A DNA stretch of 64,000 bases from CATQHP01 sp965205595 (GTDB lineage: Bacteria > Acidobacteriota > Terriglobia > Bryobacterales > UBA6623): contig CBDBHI010000020.1 of NCBI GenBank assembly GCA_965205595.1, positions 1 through 64,000 on the forward strand. Direction: 5' to 3'. The notes under the pieces were generated by a model that was not told where the DNA came from, made no database searches, and saw nothing but the letters and a program-made list of their open reading frames with translations. The translations under genes and the position numbers were made by a program. Positions within the stretch are counted from its first letter, which is position 1. Each line of letters begins with the position of its first letter. Positions 50,846 to 59,056 of this stretch are shown in pieces.

Positions 50846-51754
50846 CTAGCGCGTGGGTGAGGGCTTTGACTGCCCGAGGTTATCGAGTTGGGCTTGGGCG
50901 TTCGGGGCGATGCTGCTGTTGGGGAAGCGATCGAGAACTTCCTGAAACTCTTTCGCGGCTTCGTCGCCGCGGCCAAGATTCATCAGCGCCATGCCCTTCT
51001 TGTAGAGGGCGTCCACCAGAACCAACTCTCCGGCCGGATACTTCTTCAGGACGAGATCAAAGTTCTCCGCCGCCTCTTCGTACTTGGCGTCAGCGTAGTA
51101 GGTTTGGCCGATGAAATATTGTGCCTCGGCGGCCTTCGAGTGATCAGGATAAAGCGCTAGGTAGTCGCGGAATTGATCGCGCGCAATTTCGAGATTGTTG
51201 CGCAGATAGTCGCTCATCCCACCTTCGTAGATTGCTTCACTCGCGCTTATCGAACCGCCGTCGGTAACCGTTCCCTGTTCGCCTTCTTCGCCCTCGTCAA
51301 AACTCGGGGGCGGGAGAGTGGTCAAGTGCGTCTTGATATCGTCGACCTCTTGCTGAATGCGTGCGAGCATCGCGTTGGTTTCTTCGACGGCCGATCGTAG
51401 ACCGCCGAACTGGTCGGCCAGCGAGTCAACCTTTGCGGAGGTCGAGTTCATCGGTCCGATCAGCGAGTCGCCCTGCTTCGATACGTTGCGTTCGATGACC
51501 ACTAGGGCGGCGTTGAGCTTGTCTTGCTGATCGAGGTTCTGCTTGAGCAGTGCTTCGAGTCCGGCGTAGCGCTCGGAGTTCTGCCGGTCGAGCTGGCGCA
51601 TCGAATCTTGCAAGAGCGCCATATCTCTCTGGAGCTGAATCAACTCCTTCTTTTGGGCCGAGGCTGTCGGTGTCGAGACGGCGAAAAGAACGGCGGCTGC
51701 CGCGAGAGCGAAAAGTGTTCGCATACTCAAGCCGAACCTCCCTTGTGTATTCAT
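50846..51754 (-). CDS. cpoB: Tol-Pal cell division coordinator CpoB (YbgF)
   Basis: Last gene of the tol-pal operon. Start at 51754 (MNTQGRF) or at MRTLFAL (51723), where the signal peptide begins (LFALAAAAVLFAVSTPTASA). A coiled coil follows (RDMALLQDSMRQLDRQNSER and on to ~residue 140), then a linker, then three TPRs (RDQFRDYLALYPDHSKAAEA, QYFIGQTYYADAKYEEAAEN, LYKKGMALMNLGRGDEAAKE). This is the CpoB layout, acting in the periplasm with TolA to coordinate envelope constriction. Confidence 0.9.
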   Translation of the reverse strand: MNTQGRFGLSMRTLFALAAAAVLFAVSTPTASAQKKELIQLQRDMALLQDSMRQLDRQNSERYAGLEALLKQNLDQQDKLNAALVVIERNVSKQGDSLIGPMNSTSAKVDSLADQFGGLRSAVEETNAMLARIQQEVDDIKTHLTTLPPPSFDEGEEGEQGTVTDGGSISASEAIYEGGMSDYLRNNLEIARDQFRDYLALYPDHSKAAEAQYFIGQTYYADAKYEEAAENFDLVLKKYPAGELVLVDALYKKGMALMNLGRGDEAAKEFQEVLDRFPNSSIAPNAQAQLDNLGQSKPSPTR

Positions 51755-51917
51755 AAGTCGGCAGTCCTCAAAAGCGAACGACGTCGTAGACGTCCGCCAG
51801 GTTGCGAAACCGGGCATTCGCTGCAACGTCGAGGAAATTACCGATGTTCAACATTGAGCGGGGAGGACCAGTCGGCCCTCCCCGAAGAGTTTAGCGCGTT
51901 TGCCAAGCGGCAAACGT

Positions 51918-52697
51918 CTACTTCAGCGTCACACGCGCACGGCGGTTGCGCTGGTAGCACCCTTCCGTCTCGTCAGTACACTGTGGACGTTCCTCGCCCA
52001 AGCTGACCGACGACAGTTTGCTGGCCGGGACACCCAGGTTGATGAGGAAGTCGCGAGCGGCTGTCGCTCGACGATCGCCGAGCGCAAGGTTGTACTCGGT
52101 GGTACCGCGCTCGTCGCAATGACCTTCGATCAAGAACGCGGCGGCTGAAAAGTCGTTCGCGAGTTTCTTGATAGCGGTGGCATCGCCACGCAGCGCCGCT
52201 GCCGCGTCAGATCGAATGTCGCTCTTGTCATAGTCGAAGAGCGCGTCTTTGATGTCGCCGCTGTTGACCATGCCTGTGAACACATCGCTCAACTCCGGCT
52301 CCGGTTCCGGCGGCGGGGGCGGGGGCGGGGGAGCGCGTACAGTGACCTTGGCGGTCGCTGTTGCTTCCTTACCATCAGAGTTCTTGACGGTGATCGTATA
52401 GTCGGTAGTCCTTGTGGGGAATACTTCCCGGGAACCACTGGTCGCTACGGAGCCGATGCCCTCGTTGATTGAAGCGCTAGCTGCGTTTGAAGAACTCCAC
52501 TTGAGGGTCGAAGATTTGCCGCGCTCAATCGAACTCGGCTCCGCGGTAATGCTCACACTAGCAGCGGCAGCCGGCTCGGGGGCCGGGGCCGGGGGTGGGG
52601 GTGGCGGTGGCGGTGGCGGCTCCTTCTTACAGCCCATCGCAAATAGTGCCAAGAAAATACTGAATACAATCAGCGCAACCTGTTGCTTACGTCGCAT
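51918..52697 (-). CDS. pal: Peptidoglycan-associated lipoprotein Pal with Pro-rich linkers and an Ig-like insert
   Basis: 259 residues. A lipobox (FAMGC) after a signal segment gives an outer-membrane lipoprotein. A polyproline run is followed by an Ig-like domain (ASVSITAEPSSIERGKSSTL, TTDYTITVKNSDGKEATATA), a second polyproline run, and the OmpA domain: FDYDKSDIRSDAAAALRGDA, FLIEGHCDERGTTEYNLALG and RRATAARDFLINLGVPASKL, the peptidoglycan-binding core. Classical Pal lacks the Ig-like domain, so this form is longer than usual. It tethers the outer membrane to the wall with TolB. Confidence 0.92.
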   Translation of the reverse strand: MRRKQQVALIVFSIFLALFAMGCKKEPPPPPPPPPPAPAPEPAAAASVSITAEPSSIERGKSSTLKWSSSNAASASINEGIGSVATSGSREVFPTRTTDYTITVKNSDGKEATATAKVTVRAPPPPPPPPEPEPELSDVFTGMVNSGDIKDALFDYDKSDIRSDAAAALRGDATAIKKLANDFSAAAFLIEGHCDERGTTEYNLALGDRRATAARDFLINLGVPASKLSSVSLGEERPQCTDETEGCYQRNRRARVTLK

Positions 52698-52761
52698 GAA
52701 TTCTACCTTTAGCCTCCAAAATTTCCGTTTTCCAAATCACTGTCTCAACCGCCTGATCTGA

Positions 52762-54126
52762 CTAGTGTAGCGCCCACACCGGAGATTCGTTGGTTCCTCG
52801 GCTGGTCAGTTGTTTCAACTGGGTACCGTCGGCGCGCATACTCCAAATCTGGGTTCCTCCTAGTCGGTCGCTGGAAAAGACTATGTGTGTTCCGCTTGGC
52901 GCGAAGTAGGGGTGCTCGTTCCGCCCCGCGCTGTGCGTCAATTGTGTGTAGTCTCCCGTCGCTACATCAACCAAAAAAACATTATAGTTGCCGATCTCGT
53001 ATCCGCGGGTCCACGAAAAAACTATTCTTTCACCCTCTGGATCCCAGGCTGGCTGAACTGCGTCTCCTCCGCCTCCCGACAATCTTCGCCGATTTACCCC
53101 ATCAATGTCCATTAGGTAAACCTGAGGGGGTCCGGAAGCCCCAGAAACAAATGCAATTTGTGCTCCGGTTTTAGGGTTGATCGCGGGGTGAACATCGATT
53201 GATCGCGAATACGACACTCTGCGTAAGTTTCCACCGTCGAGGTCGGCTAGATAGATTTGGCTGCGTCCCGATACCGACGACGCGTATGCGATCGACTTGC
53301 CGTCGGGAGTAAATGCGGGGGTGGTGTTCAGTGAAGCGTCTTGGTTGTAGAACGTAAGGCGCCGCGAAGTCTCGAGCGAGTGAACGTAGATCTTTGGCAA
53401 GCCCTCGACGAAGGTCGTGAAGGCGATACGTTTAGCGCCACTTGAAATTGCCGGCGTCAAACATAAGTTCTGGTAGTTCGTAAGCTTTTGTTTATTGCTG
53501 CCGTCGTAGTCCATCGCCCACAGCTCTTTCACATCGGAGCCGTCATCGCGGTGGACGTAATAGACGCGCGTGCCGGCCAGACCTAGCCCAAGGCCGAGAT
53601 TCTGGAGAATGTCACGAGAAAAATCGAAGGCCATCTCGCGGGCTCCGACCTCGGTCACGGCAGAGTAGTAGCGCTTGCCGAAAACGAATGACGCCGCGCG
53701 CGATTCCTGCGTGACATCAGACACGTAGCCGGCCAGCATCAAGCGGTCATTGACGTTGATGATTTGGCCGTAGACCAAATAGCGCGCCTGCACCGGTGCA
53801 TCCGACCAGCCCAAGAGCCAGAGACCGCGAGCACCGGGATCTTCGGGTAACGTTGCGTCCCCAATTTGCAGATCTTCGGGCTTGCGTGGGGCAGTTCGCG
53901 GGTAAAAGCTCTTGGTCACCAGGTCGACGCGACCAGAGGCTTCGAGAGCCTCCCACAACTCGTCGTTGAACTCGTCGACGGCGGCCACGGAATCGGCGGG
54001 CCCGCGGACCGCGGGTGCGGCAATACGCGGGTCTTGTTGGTCACTCGTGATTACGAGTGTCGCGTCGGGCTGCTGGGCAACCAGCGAACAGCCAAAGAAA
54101 AATGACAAGAAGAATGGGATTCTCAT
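52762..54126 (-). CDS. tolB: Tol-Pal protein TolB
   Basis: About 454 residues from ATG 54126 (MRIPFFLSFFFGCSLVAQQ signal peptide); the frame is open upstream but antisense to tolA. An N-terminal alpha/beta domain is followed by a six-bladed WD40-like (PD40) propeller: RVYYVHRDDGSDVKELWAMD, LCLTPAISSGAKRIAFTTFV, NTTPAFTPDGKSIAYASSVS, HPAINPKTGAQIAFVSGASG, VQPAWDPEGERIVFSWTRGY, EHPYFAPSGTHIVFSSDRLG. It acts in the periplasm between Pal and the TolQRA complex. Confidence 0.94.
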   Translation of the reverse strand: MRIPFFLSFFFGCSLVAQQPDATLVITSDQQDPRIAAPAVRGPADSVAAVDEFNDELWEALEASGRVDLVTKSFYPRTAPRKPEDLQIGDATLPEDPGARGLWLLGWSDAPVQARYLVYGQIINVNDRLMLAGYVSDVTQESRAASFVFGKRYYSAVTEVGAREMAFDFSRDILQNLGLGLGLAGTRVYYVHRDDGSDVKELWAMDYDGSNKQKLTNYQNLCLTPAISSGAKRIAFTTFVEGLPKIYVHSLETSRRLTFYNQDASLNTTPAFTPDGKSIAYASSVSGRSQIYLADLDGGNLRRVSYSRSIDVHPAINPKTGAQIAFVSGASGPPQVYLMDIDGVNRRRLSGGGGDAVQPAWDPEGERIVFSWTRGYEIGNYNVFLVDVATGDYTQLTHSAGRNEHPYFAPSGTHIVFSSDRLGGTQIWSMRADGTQLKQLTSRGTNESPVWALH

Positions 54127-54139
54127 AAGTATCTGCGCC

Positions 54140-54931
54140 TTACTTGAGTTGAAAGTGCATTTCGATTGTGATCGAGCTCCTGCCCATCGCGGGCGGCAAC
54201 GGCCGCACCGGATTGGAGTTGCTGACCGCGCGGTGCGCGGAATAGTCGATCGAACGATTGCCGCTGGTTTGTGCAACGCGAATCGCGTCAATTCTTCCAG
54301 TTCGTTGGATGCGGAACGAAACGACGACCGGCTTGCCCGAGGAGCCGGCGGCCTGACCCAACGTTCGTTGCCATTCCTCCGCGATTCTGCGTTGCAAGAT
54401 TTGAGCGTATGCGCCGAAGCGGGCGCCAAAGGGTCCGCCGCTCGCACCGAAGCCAACACCCGGCCCCGACTGCGAGCCGCTGTAGAGAGGACTGTTAACC
54501 GCCGCGCCTCGCGAGGAGTTGACTTGATTCTCGGCGGACTCGGCGGCGCTGCGTTGGCCGATCGAGCGCTCTTGTTGTTGCTCGGCTTCTTTGCGGTTGG
54601 TTTCGCCGATCGGAACGGCCTCGGGGTCTTTGACCACCTGGCGTTCGGCAACTTCCGTGGCGCTTTGGCGTTCTTGAGGGGCGGGCACGGAATGCTCGGT
54701 TGGGTTCGCAACAGGGTTCCGCTCGTCAGAGCGAACGATGTTGATCGGCACGCCCTGAACCGCGACGATGCCGCCATCGCCTCCGCCGTCTTGATTACCT
54801 AGGTCCATCGGAGGACTGAGCGCGCCCCATAGGATCGAAGCGAAAAGCAGCACTCCATGGCACGACACTGACGCCATTAGCGGACGACGGATGTCGTCTT
54901 TCGTGTCTAGAGGGCTGCGTCGTTCGCTCAT
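54140..54931 (-). CDS. tolA: TolA/TonB-type energy transducer
   Basis: 263 residues. The N-terminal membrane anchor (RPLMASVSCHGVLLFASILW) is followed by a Gln/Glu/Ala-rich linker (RKEAEQQQERSIGQRSAAES) and a TonB/TolA C-terminal domain (AYAQILQRRIAEEWQRTLGQ; GKPVVVSFRIQRTGRIDAIR). It ends 13 bases before tolB. By position in the operon it serves as TolA, although its C-terminus is of the TonB type, as usual in Acidobacteria and deltaproteobacteria. Confidence 0.88.
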   Translation of the reverse strand: MSERRSPLDTKDDIRRPLMASVSCHGVLLFASILWGALSPPMDLGNQDGGGDGGIVAVQGVPINIVRSDERNPVANPTEHSVPAPQERQSATEVAERQVVKDPEAVPIGETNRKEAEQQQERSIGQRSAAESAENQVNSSRGAAVNSPLYSGSQSGPGVGFGASGGPFGARFGAYAQILQRRIAEEWQRTLGQAAGSSGKPVVVSFRIQRTGRIDAIRVAQTSGNRSIDYSAHRAVSNSNPVRPLPPAMGRSSITIEMHFQLK

Positions 54932-55058
54932 ACAGTGACGGAGTTCGGTCGTGTGGCGCGTGGCTTAAAGCACGTGCCGGCTGAAGATACGCGGTCGAAG
55001 TGAGCGCCGACTTTCTGTCGGTGGCTCGGTATTGACGCGCGGCGCTGAGACTCCGCGT

Positions 55059-55496
55059 TCAACGACTCGCCCTCGGGTTTCTAGCTAACGGCTTCGTGAC
55101 GACGTTGACCATTACCCCGTTTGCGCCACACTCCGCGATGATCGGGGCGACGATTTCCCATGGCGTCGTTCGGTGCGCTCGCAGATAGATGCCAGGGGTG
55201 TCGGCGTTTTTCTCTTTGGCTCGCTCAGCAATGTCGTAGACGCTCACAGGTTCGTCGCCGAAGAACACTTCGCCTTTGGAGGTAATGTTCACGTACGCAA
55301 GATCTTTGGAGCTAGTCGCGACTTCGCGAGTGCGGGGAACGTCGATCTCAAGGCCAAATTCCACGACGCCGGCAGTGATCATAAATATGATCAGCAGCAC
55401 CAAAACAACGTCGACGAATGGCGTGACGTTGATTTCGGCAATCTGATCATCATACTGATCGTTGTTGTGCATTCTGAACGCCATCGCCCTCTCCAT
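55059..55496 (-). CDS. tolR: TolR (ExbD/TolR family)
   Basis: About 145 residues. ATG 55496 or 55484 both lie inside the end of tolQ, so translation is coupled. A single membrane segment (EINVTPFVDVVLVLLIIFMI) carries the conserved aspartate in the FVDVVLVLL motif that conducts protons with TolQ. The periplasmic domain follows (ISVYDIAER-like, YLRAHRTTPWEIVAPIIAEC). Confidence 0.93.
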   Translation of the reverse strand: MERAMAFRMHNNDQYDDQIAEINVTPFVDVVLVLLIIFMITAGVVEFGLEIDVPRTREVATSSKDLAYVNITSKGEVFFGDEPVSVYDIAERAKEKNADTPGIYLRAHRTTPWEIVAPIIAECGANGVMVNVVTKPLARNPRASR

Positions 55497-56247
55497 AGTC
55501 TCGTTCCGCAAGGTTGAAAAACTCGAGACTGAAATCACTCATGCGTGTGCGGATCTCACGCAACTGTCCCGAAAATATGTTGTAGAACATTAGTGCGGGG
55601 ATCGCGGCAAATAGTCCGAATGCAGTCGCGATCAAGGCTTCCGCGATGCCTGGAGCCACTGCTCGCAGCGTCGCGCCACCCGCCTGTCCAAGGCCCCGGA
55701 AGGCCTCAAGAACGCCCCAAACCGTGCCGAACAGTCCGATAAATGGAGCGGATGAAGCAGTCGTCGCTAACACGCTCAGGCCCTTTTGTAGGCGCGAAGC
55801 TTCCTCGCTCGACGCCAATGACAAGGCGCGCTCTATCGAGTCAGGGTTGATGATGCGGCCGTGGGTGTTGACCTGGCGCGCCACCTCCTCGTAGCCGTAG
55901 TCGAAAACCGTCACCATCGGCGCGGGCCGAAACTGCTCACTGGCGGCATTCATGTCGGCCAGCTTTCCTACCCTGCGGAAGGATTTCAAAAACGTGACAT
56001 TTTTCTTCGCGGCCGCCGATAGTGCACCGTACTTCGAAAACGCAATCGCCCACGAAAGAATCGACATGACGACCAGCAGCACCATGACGAATTTGCCCAC
56101 CGGACCGGCCTCGAACAGCAGGCTCAGCAGTGTGGACTGATCGACGGCGGACGATGCCATCTCCGCCGCTTCGGGAGCGGCCTCGACGACCTCTTCAGCG
56201 GCTGCTTGCAACAAGAATGCGATGGGGGCAGGAAAACTCAAATTCAT
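55450..56247 (-). CDS. tolQ: TolQ (MotA/TolQ/ExbB proton channel)
   Basis: First gene of the tol-pal operon, 265 residues. The three membrane segments are near residues 50-75 (VGKFVMVLLVVMSILSWAIA), 160-185 (FIGLFGTVWGVLEAFRGLGQ) and 195-220 (EALIATAFGLFAAIPALMFY). The proton channel motif TVWGV and the conserved ALIATAFGLFAAIPA are intact. It powers TolA with TolR using the proton gradient. Confidence 0.93.
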   Translation of the reverse strand: MNLSFPAPIAFLLQAAAEEVVEAAPEAAEMASSAVDQSTLLSLLFEAGPVGKFVMVLLVVMSILSWAIAFSKYGALSAAAKKNVTFLKSFRRVGKLADMNAASEQFRPAPMVTVFDYGYEEVARQVNTHGRIINPDSIERALSLASSEEASRLQKGLSVLATTASSAPFIGLFGTVWGVLEAFRGLGQAGGATLRAVAPGIAEALIATAFGLFAAIPALMFYNIFSGQLREIRTRMSDFSLEFFNLAERDYGEGDGVQNAQQRSV

Positions 56248-56505
56248 CCTCGCGGGTCAACGAACGGGCAATTGACTGGATCCGGCTATTCGCCTGAAAC
56301 AATACTTACCGTTTCTGGTCTAACCATTCTACCGAGGCCCGTTCTCCGGAATCCGAGAAACCATCTGCGAATCGACAAAAATGTGAGATACACGCCACCT
56401 ATAATGGGGCTTGCCCGGTGTGACGCGGTCGCGGCTGAACCCGTTTCACGCGATTTATACGGCTAGAGCTTTCACCGGTTTTCACGGCCGACGGCGGTTG
56501 AATGA

Positions 56506-58176
56506 ATGCTTCACGAACTCGACATCGAAAGCTACGCCGTCGTTGAGAAGCTCCGCGTGCGATTCCATGCCGGACTTAATCTGTTAACCGGCGAAACCGG
56601 TAGTGGAAAATCGATCGTTGTTGATTCTCTGGCGCTGCTGTTTGGGGCGCGAGCTGGAGCGGACGTCGTGCGAGCGGGGGCGCGGCGCGCTCGCGTTTCC
56701 GGAGTATTCGATGTTCCGGGCGGTACGGAGCTTCGCTCGTGGTTGGATGAGCGCGGGTTCGACGCGGACGACGAGCTAATCGTCGAGCGCCAAGTGCTGA
56801 CCTCGGGCAAGAGCCGAGCTTATATCAATGGCTCCCCGACAACTTTGGCGACGTTGAAGGAGCTGGCTGCAAGTCTTGGGGATATCCACGGACAGCACGA
56901 TCAGCAAACTTTGTTTTCGGCCCGAACCCAACTTGATATGCTCGACGGCTTCGCGAAAACGGTCGGTCGGGCACGCGAAGTGAAAGACGCCTACCGGGTT
57001 TACCGGCAGCTCGACTCACGGATACAAGAACTCAAGGCGAGTGAGCAAGAGCTCCTACGAAAGCTCGATTTGCTGCGCTTTCAGGCCGCAGAAATTAGTC
57101 AGGCCCAGCTAGTTGCAGGGGAGGAAGCTGAGCTGCAGGCCGAGCGCAATCGCCTATTGAACCTCAGTCAGTTACAGCAGTCTTGCACGGCGGCTTACGA
57201 GGCGCTGTACGAGGGAAGCGCGTCAGCGTCGGTACAGCTCAAGGCTGCGGCGGGTGCCCTCACGTCGGTCGCCTCTTTCGACAAGATTTTCGAAGAGCTG
57301 ACCGCGAGTCTCGAATCCTCTCGCGCAACTGTCGACGACGCGGCGTTCGAGCTGAGCGGCTACCTGGACAAATTGGAAGCCCAACCCGAGCGCCAGGAGC
57401 AAATCGAAGAGCGGCTCGCCCTGATTGAAAAGCTCAAGAGAAAGTACGGGGCGACTCTTGAGGATGTTGTGACGTACGGCAAGGAAGCGGCGCGAGAGCT
57501 CGATGAGATCGAATCCGGCGAGGCGGCGCTCGAGGAGCTTGAGAAACAGCGACACGAGGCTTCGGATAAATACTTGTCGCTTGCCGGCGCGCTGTCGAAA
57601 AAACGTAAGGTCGCTGGAAAAAAGCTTGAGGCCAACGTCAAGAAGGAATTGGCGGCGTTGGCAATGGAGCGGGCGCGCTTCGAAGTTGGTTTCGAACCGC
57701 TTGAAGATTGGACCTCTGACGGTCTCGAACGCATCGTGTACCTTTTTTCGGCCAACCCCGGCCAGCCGCCTCGACCGTTGAGCCAGGTCGCTTCGGGCGG
57801 TGAGTTGTCGCGAGTGGCACTGGCTCTTAAGACCTGCTTGGTCGGAACCGACGGCGGCAACGGACCGTTGCGATCGCTGGTATTCGATGAAGTCGATAGC
57901 GGTGTCGGCGGGCGCGTGGCCGAAGCCATCGGCAAACGCTTGAAAAATTTGTCTGTCAAAAACCAGGTGCTTTGCGTTACCCATTTGCCGCAGATTGCAG
58001 GCTTCGCGGACGCGCATTTCTACGTCACGAAGATAGAGAACAAGAAACAGACATTCGCCTCGGTCGCCGAGCTATCAGACGAGCAACGCATCGAGGAATT
58101 GGCGCGCATGCTTTCGGGCGCCGAGATCACTGACGCAGCCATTGCCAACGCGCGCCAGCTCATTGCAACGAAATGA
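56506..58176 (+). CDS. recN: DNA repair protein RecN
   Basis: 556 residues, SMC-like ATPase of double-strand-break repair. Walker A GLNLLTGETGSGKSIVVDSL (residues ~24-43), DIHGQHDQQTLFSARTQLDM, a long coiled-coil middle, the ABC signature QVASGGELSRVALALKTCLV and Walker B SLVFDEVDSGVGGRVAEAIG are all complete. The end LARMLSGAEITDAAIANARQ is typical. A cysQ gene follows after 37 bases. Confidence 0.96.
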   Translation: MLHELDIESYAVVEKLRVRFHAGLNLLTGETGSGKSIVVDSLALLFGARAGADVVRAGARRARVSGVFDVPGGTELRSWLDERGFDADDELIVERQVLTSGKSRAYINGSPTTLATLKELAASLGDIHGQHDQQTLFSARTQLDMLDGFAKTVGRAREVKDAYRVYRQLDSRIQELKASEQELLRKLDLLRFQAAEISQAQLVAGEEAELQAERNRLLNLSQLQQSCTAAYEALYEGSASASVQLKAAAGALTSVASFDKIFEELTASLESSRATVDDAAFELSGYLDKLEAQPERQEQIEERLALIEKLKRKYGATLEDVVTYGKEAARELDEIESGEAALEELEKQRHEASDKYLSLAGALSKKRKVAGKKLEANVKKELAALAMERARFEVGFEPLEDWTSDGLERIVYLFSANPGQPPRPLSQVASGGELSRVALALKTCLVGTDGGNGPLRSLVFDEVDSGVGGRVAEAIGKRLKNLSVKNQVLCVTHLPQIAGFADAHFYVTKIENKKQTFASVAELSDEQRIEELARMLSGAEITDAAIANARQLIATK

Positions 58177-58213
58177 ACGAGGGCCGGTTGAGACCGGGCG
58201 CGAGGCACTATAC

Positions 58214-58978
58214 ATGCAGCTAGATTTCGCTATCGCCACCGCACGAGAAGCCGGCGCCGCAATCCTGAAAATATACGAGCGCGACTTTAAGATCGAGACC
58301 AAGGCCGATTCATCTCCGCTAACTGAAGCCGATCTAGCCGCGCACGAGATCATCGTTGAACGGCTGGAATCGGAATACCCGGAGATCCCGGTCCTTTCTG
58401 AGGAAAGTGGCGACAGCGCCGCTTATGACATACGCAAGACTTGGCCACGCTACTGGCTAGTCGATCCGCTCGACGGCACCAAGGAGTTTATCAAGCGTAA
58501 CGGGCAGTTCACCGTCAACATTGCTTTGATCGAAAGCAACCGGCCGGTCGCCGGTGTCGTCTACGCGCCCGTCAAGGAGTGGATGTACGCGGGGTCGGTC
58601 GGCGCGGGCGCTTTCAAAATAGAGGGGAGTGGCGATCCGGTCGAATTGCAATGCCCACAGATTCCGGTGTCAGGGACGCTGCGAGTCGTGGGCAGCCTTT
58701 CGCACTCTTCGCCCGAGATGGAAAGCTTCATCCAGGATCAGCAAAAGAAGTACGACGACGTGGAATTCATCGCGATGGGAAGCTCACTAAAAATCTGCCT
58801 TGTTGCCGAGGGGGCGGCGGATATTTATCCGCGATTCGGCCCGACGATGGAATGGGATACGGCGGCAGCGCATGCGGTAATTCGAGCGGCTGGCGGCTCA
58901 CTTACGGCGCACGATTCTGGCGAGGAGCTTCCTTACAACAAGGAGAATCTGCTCAACGGCTGGTTCGTGGCTTCGTAG
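58214..58978 (+). CDS. cysQ: 3'(2'),5'-bisphosphate nucleotidase CysQ
   Basis: About 254 residues from ATG 58214. It hydrolyses 3'-phosphoadenosine 5'-phosphate from sulfate assimilation. Inositol-phosphatase family metal sites: SSPLTEADLAAHEIIVERLE, VLSEESGD, YWLVDPLDGTKEFIKRNGQF (D-P-L-D-G-T-K-E-F distinguishes CysQ) and EWDTAAAHAVIRAAGG. Complete. Sulfatase genes in the window imply sulfate handling, but no other assimilation genes are seen. Confidence 0.93.
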   Translation: MQLDFAIATAREAGAAILKIYERDFKIETKADSSPLTEADLAAHEIIVERLESEYPEIPVLSEESGDSAAYDIRKTWPRYWLVDPLDGTKEFIKRNGQFTVNIALIESNRPVAGVVYAPVKEWMYAGSVGAGAFKIEGSGDPVELQCPQIPVSGTLRVVGSLSHSSPEMESFIQDQQKKYDDVEFIAMGSSLKICLVAEGAADIYPRFGPTMEWDTAAAHAVIRAAGGSLTAHDSGEELPYNKENLLNGWFVAS

Positions 58979-59056
58979 AGCGGCGGTCCGATTTTTCGGA
59001 CTCACAACCTCAACGCGCGCGTCGTGACGATTGCCGCTGGGGCCGCCTACCCCCCG

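Noticed and set aside
52300..52340. GC-rich GGGGGCGG repeat
   Set aside because: It is the codon pattern of the polyproline linker in Pal, not a separate repeat element.
53912..54802. 296-codon open frame on the plus strand across tolB/tolA
   Set aside because: Antisense to two well-supported tol genes and without family motifs.
57223..58017. 264-codon open frame on the minus strand inside recN
   Set aside because: Shadow of recN; no motifs.
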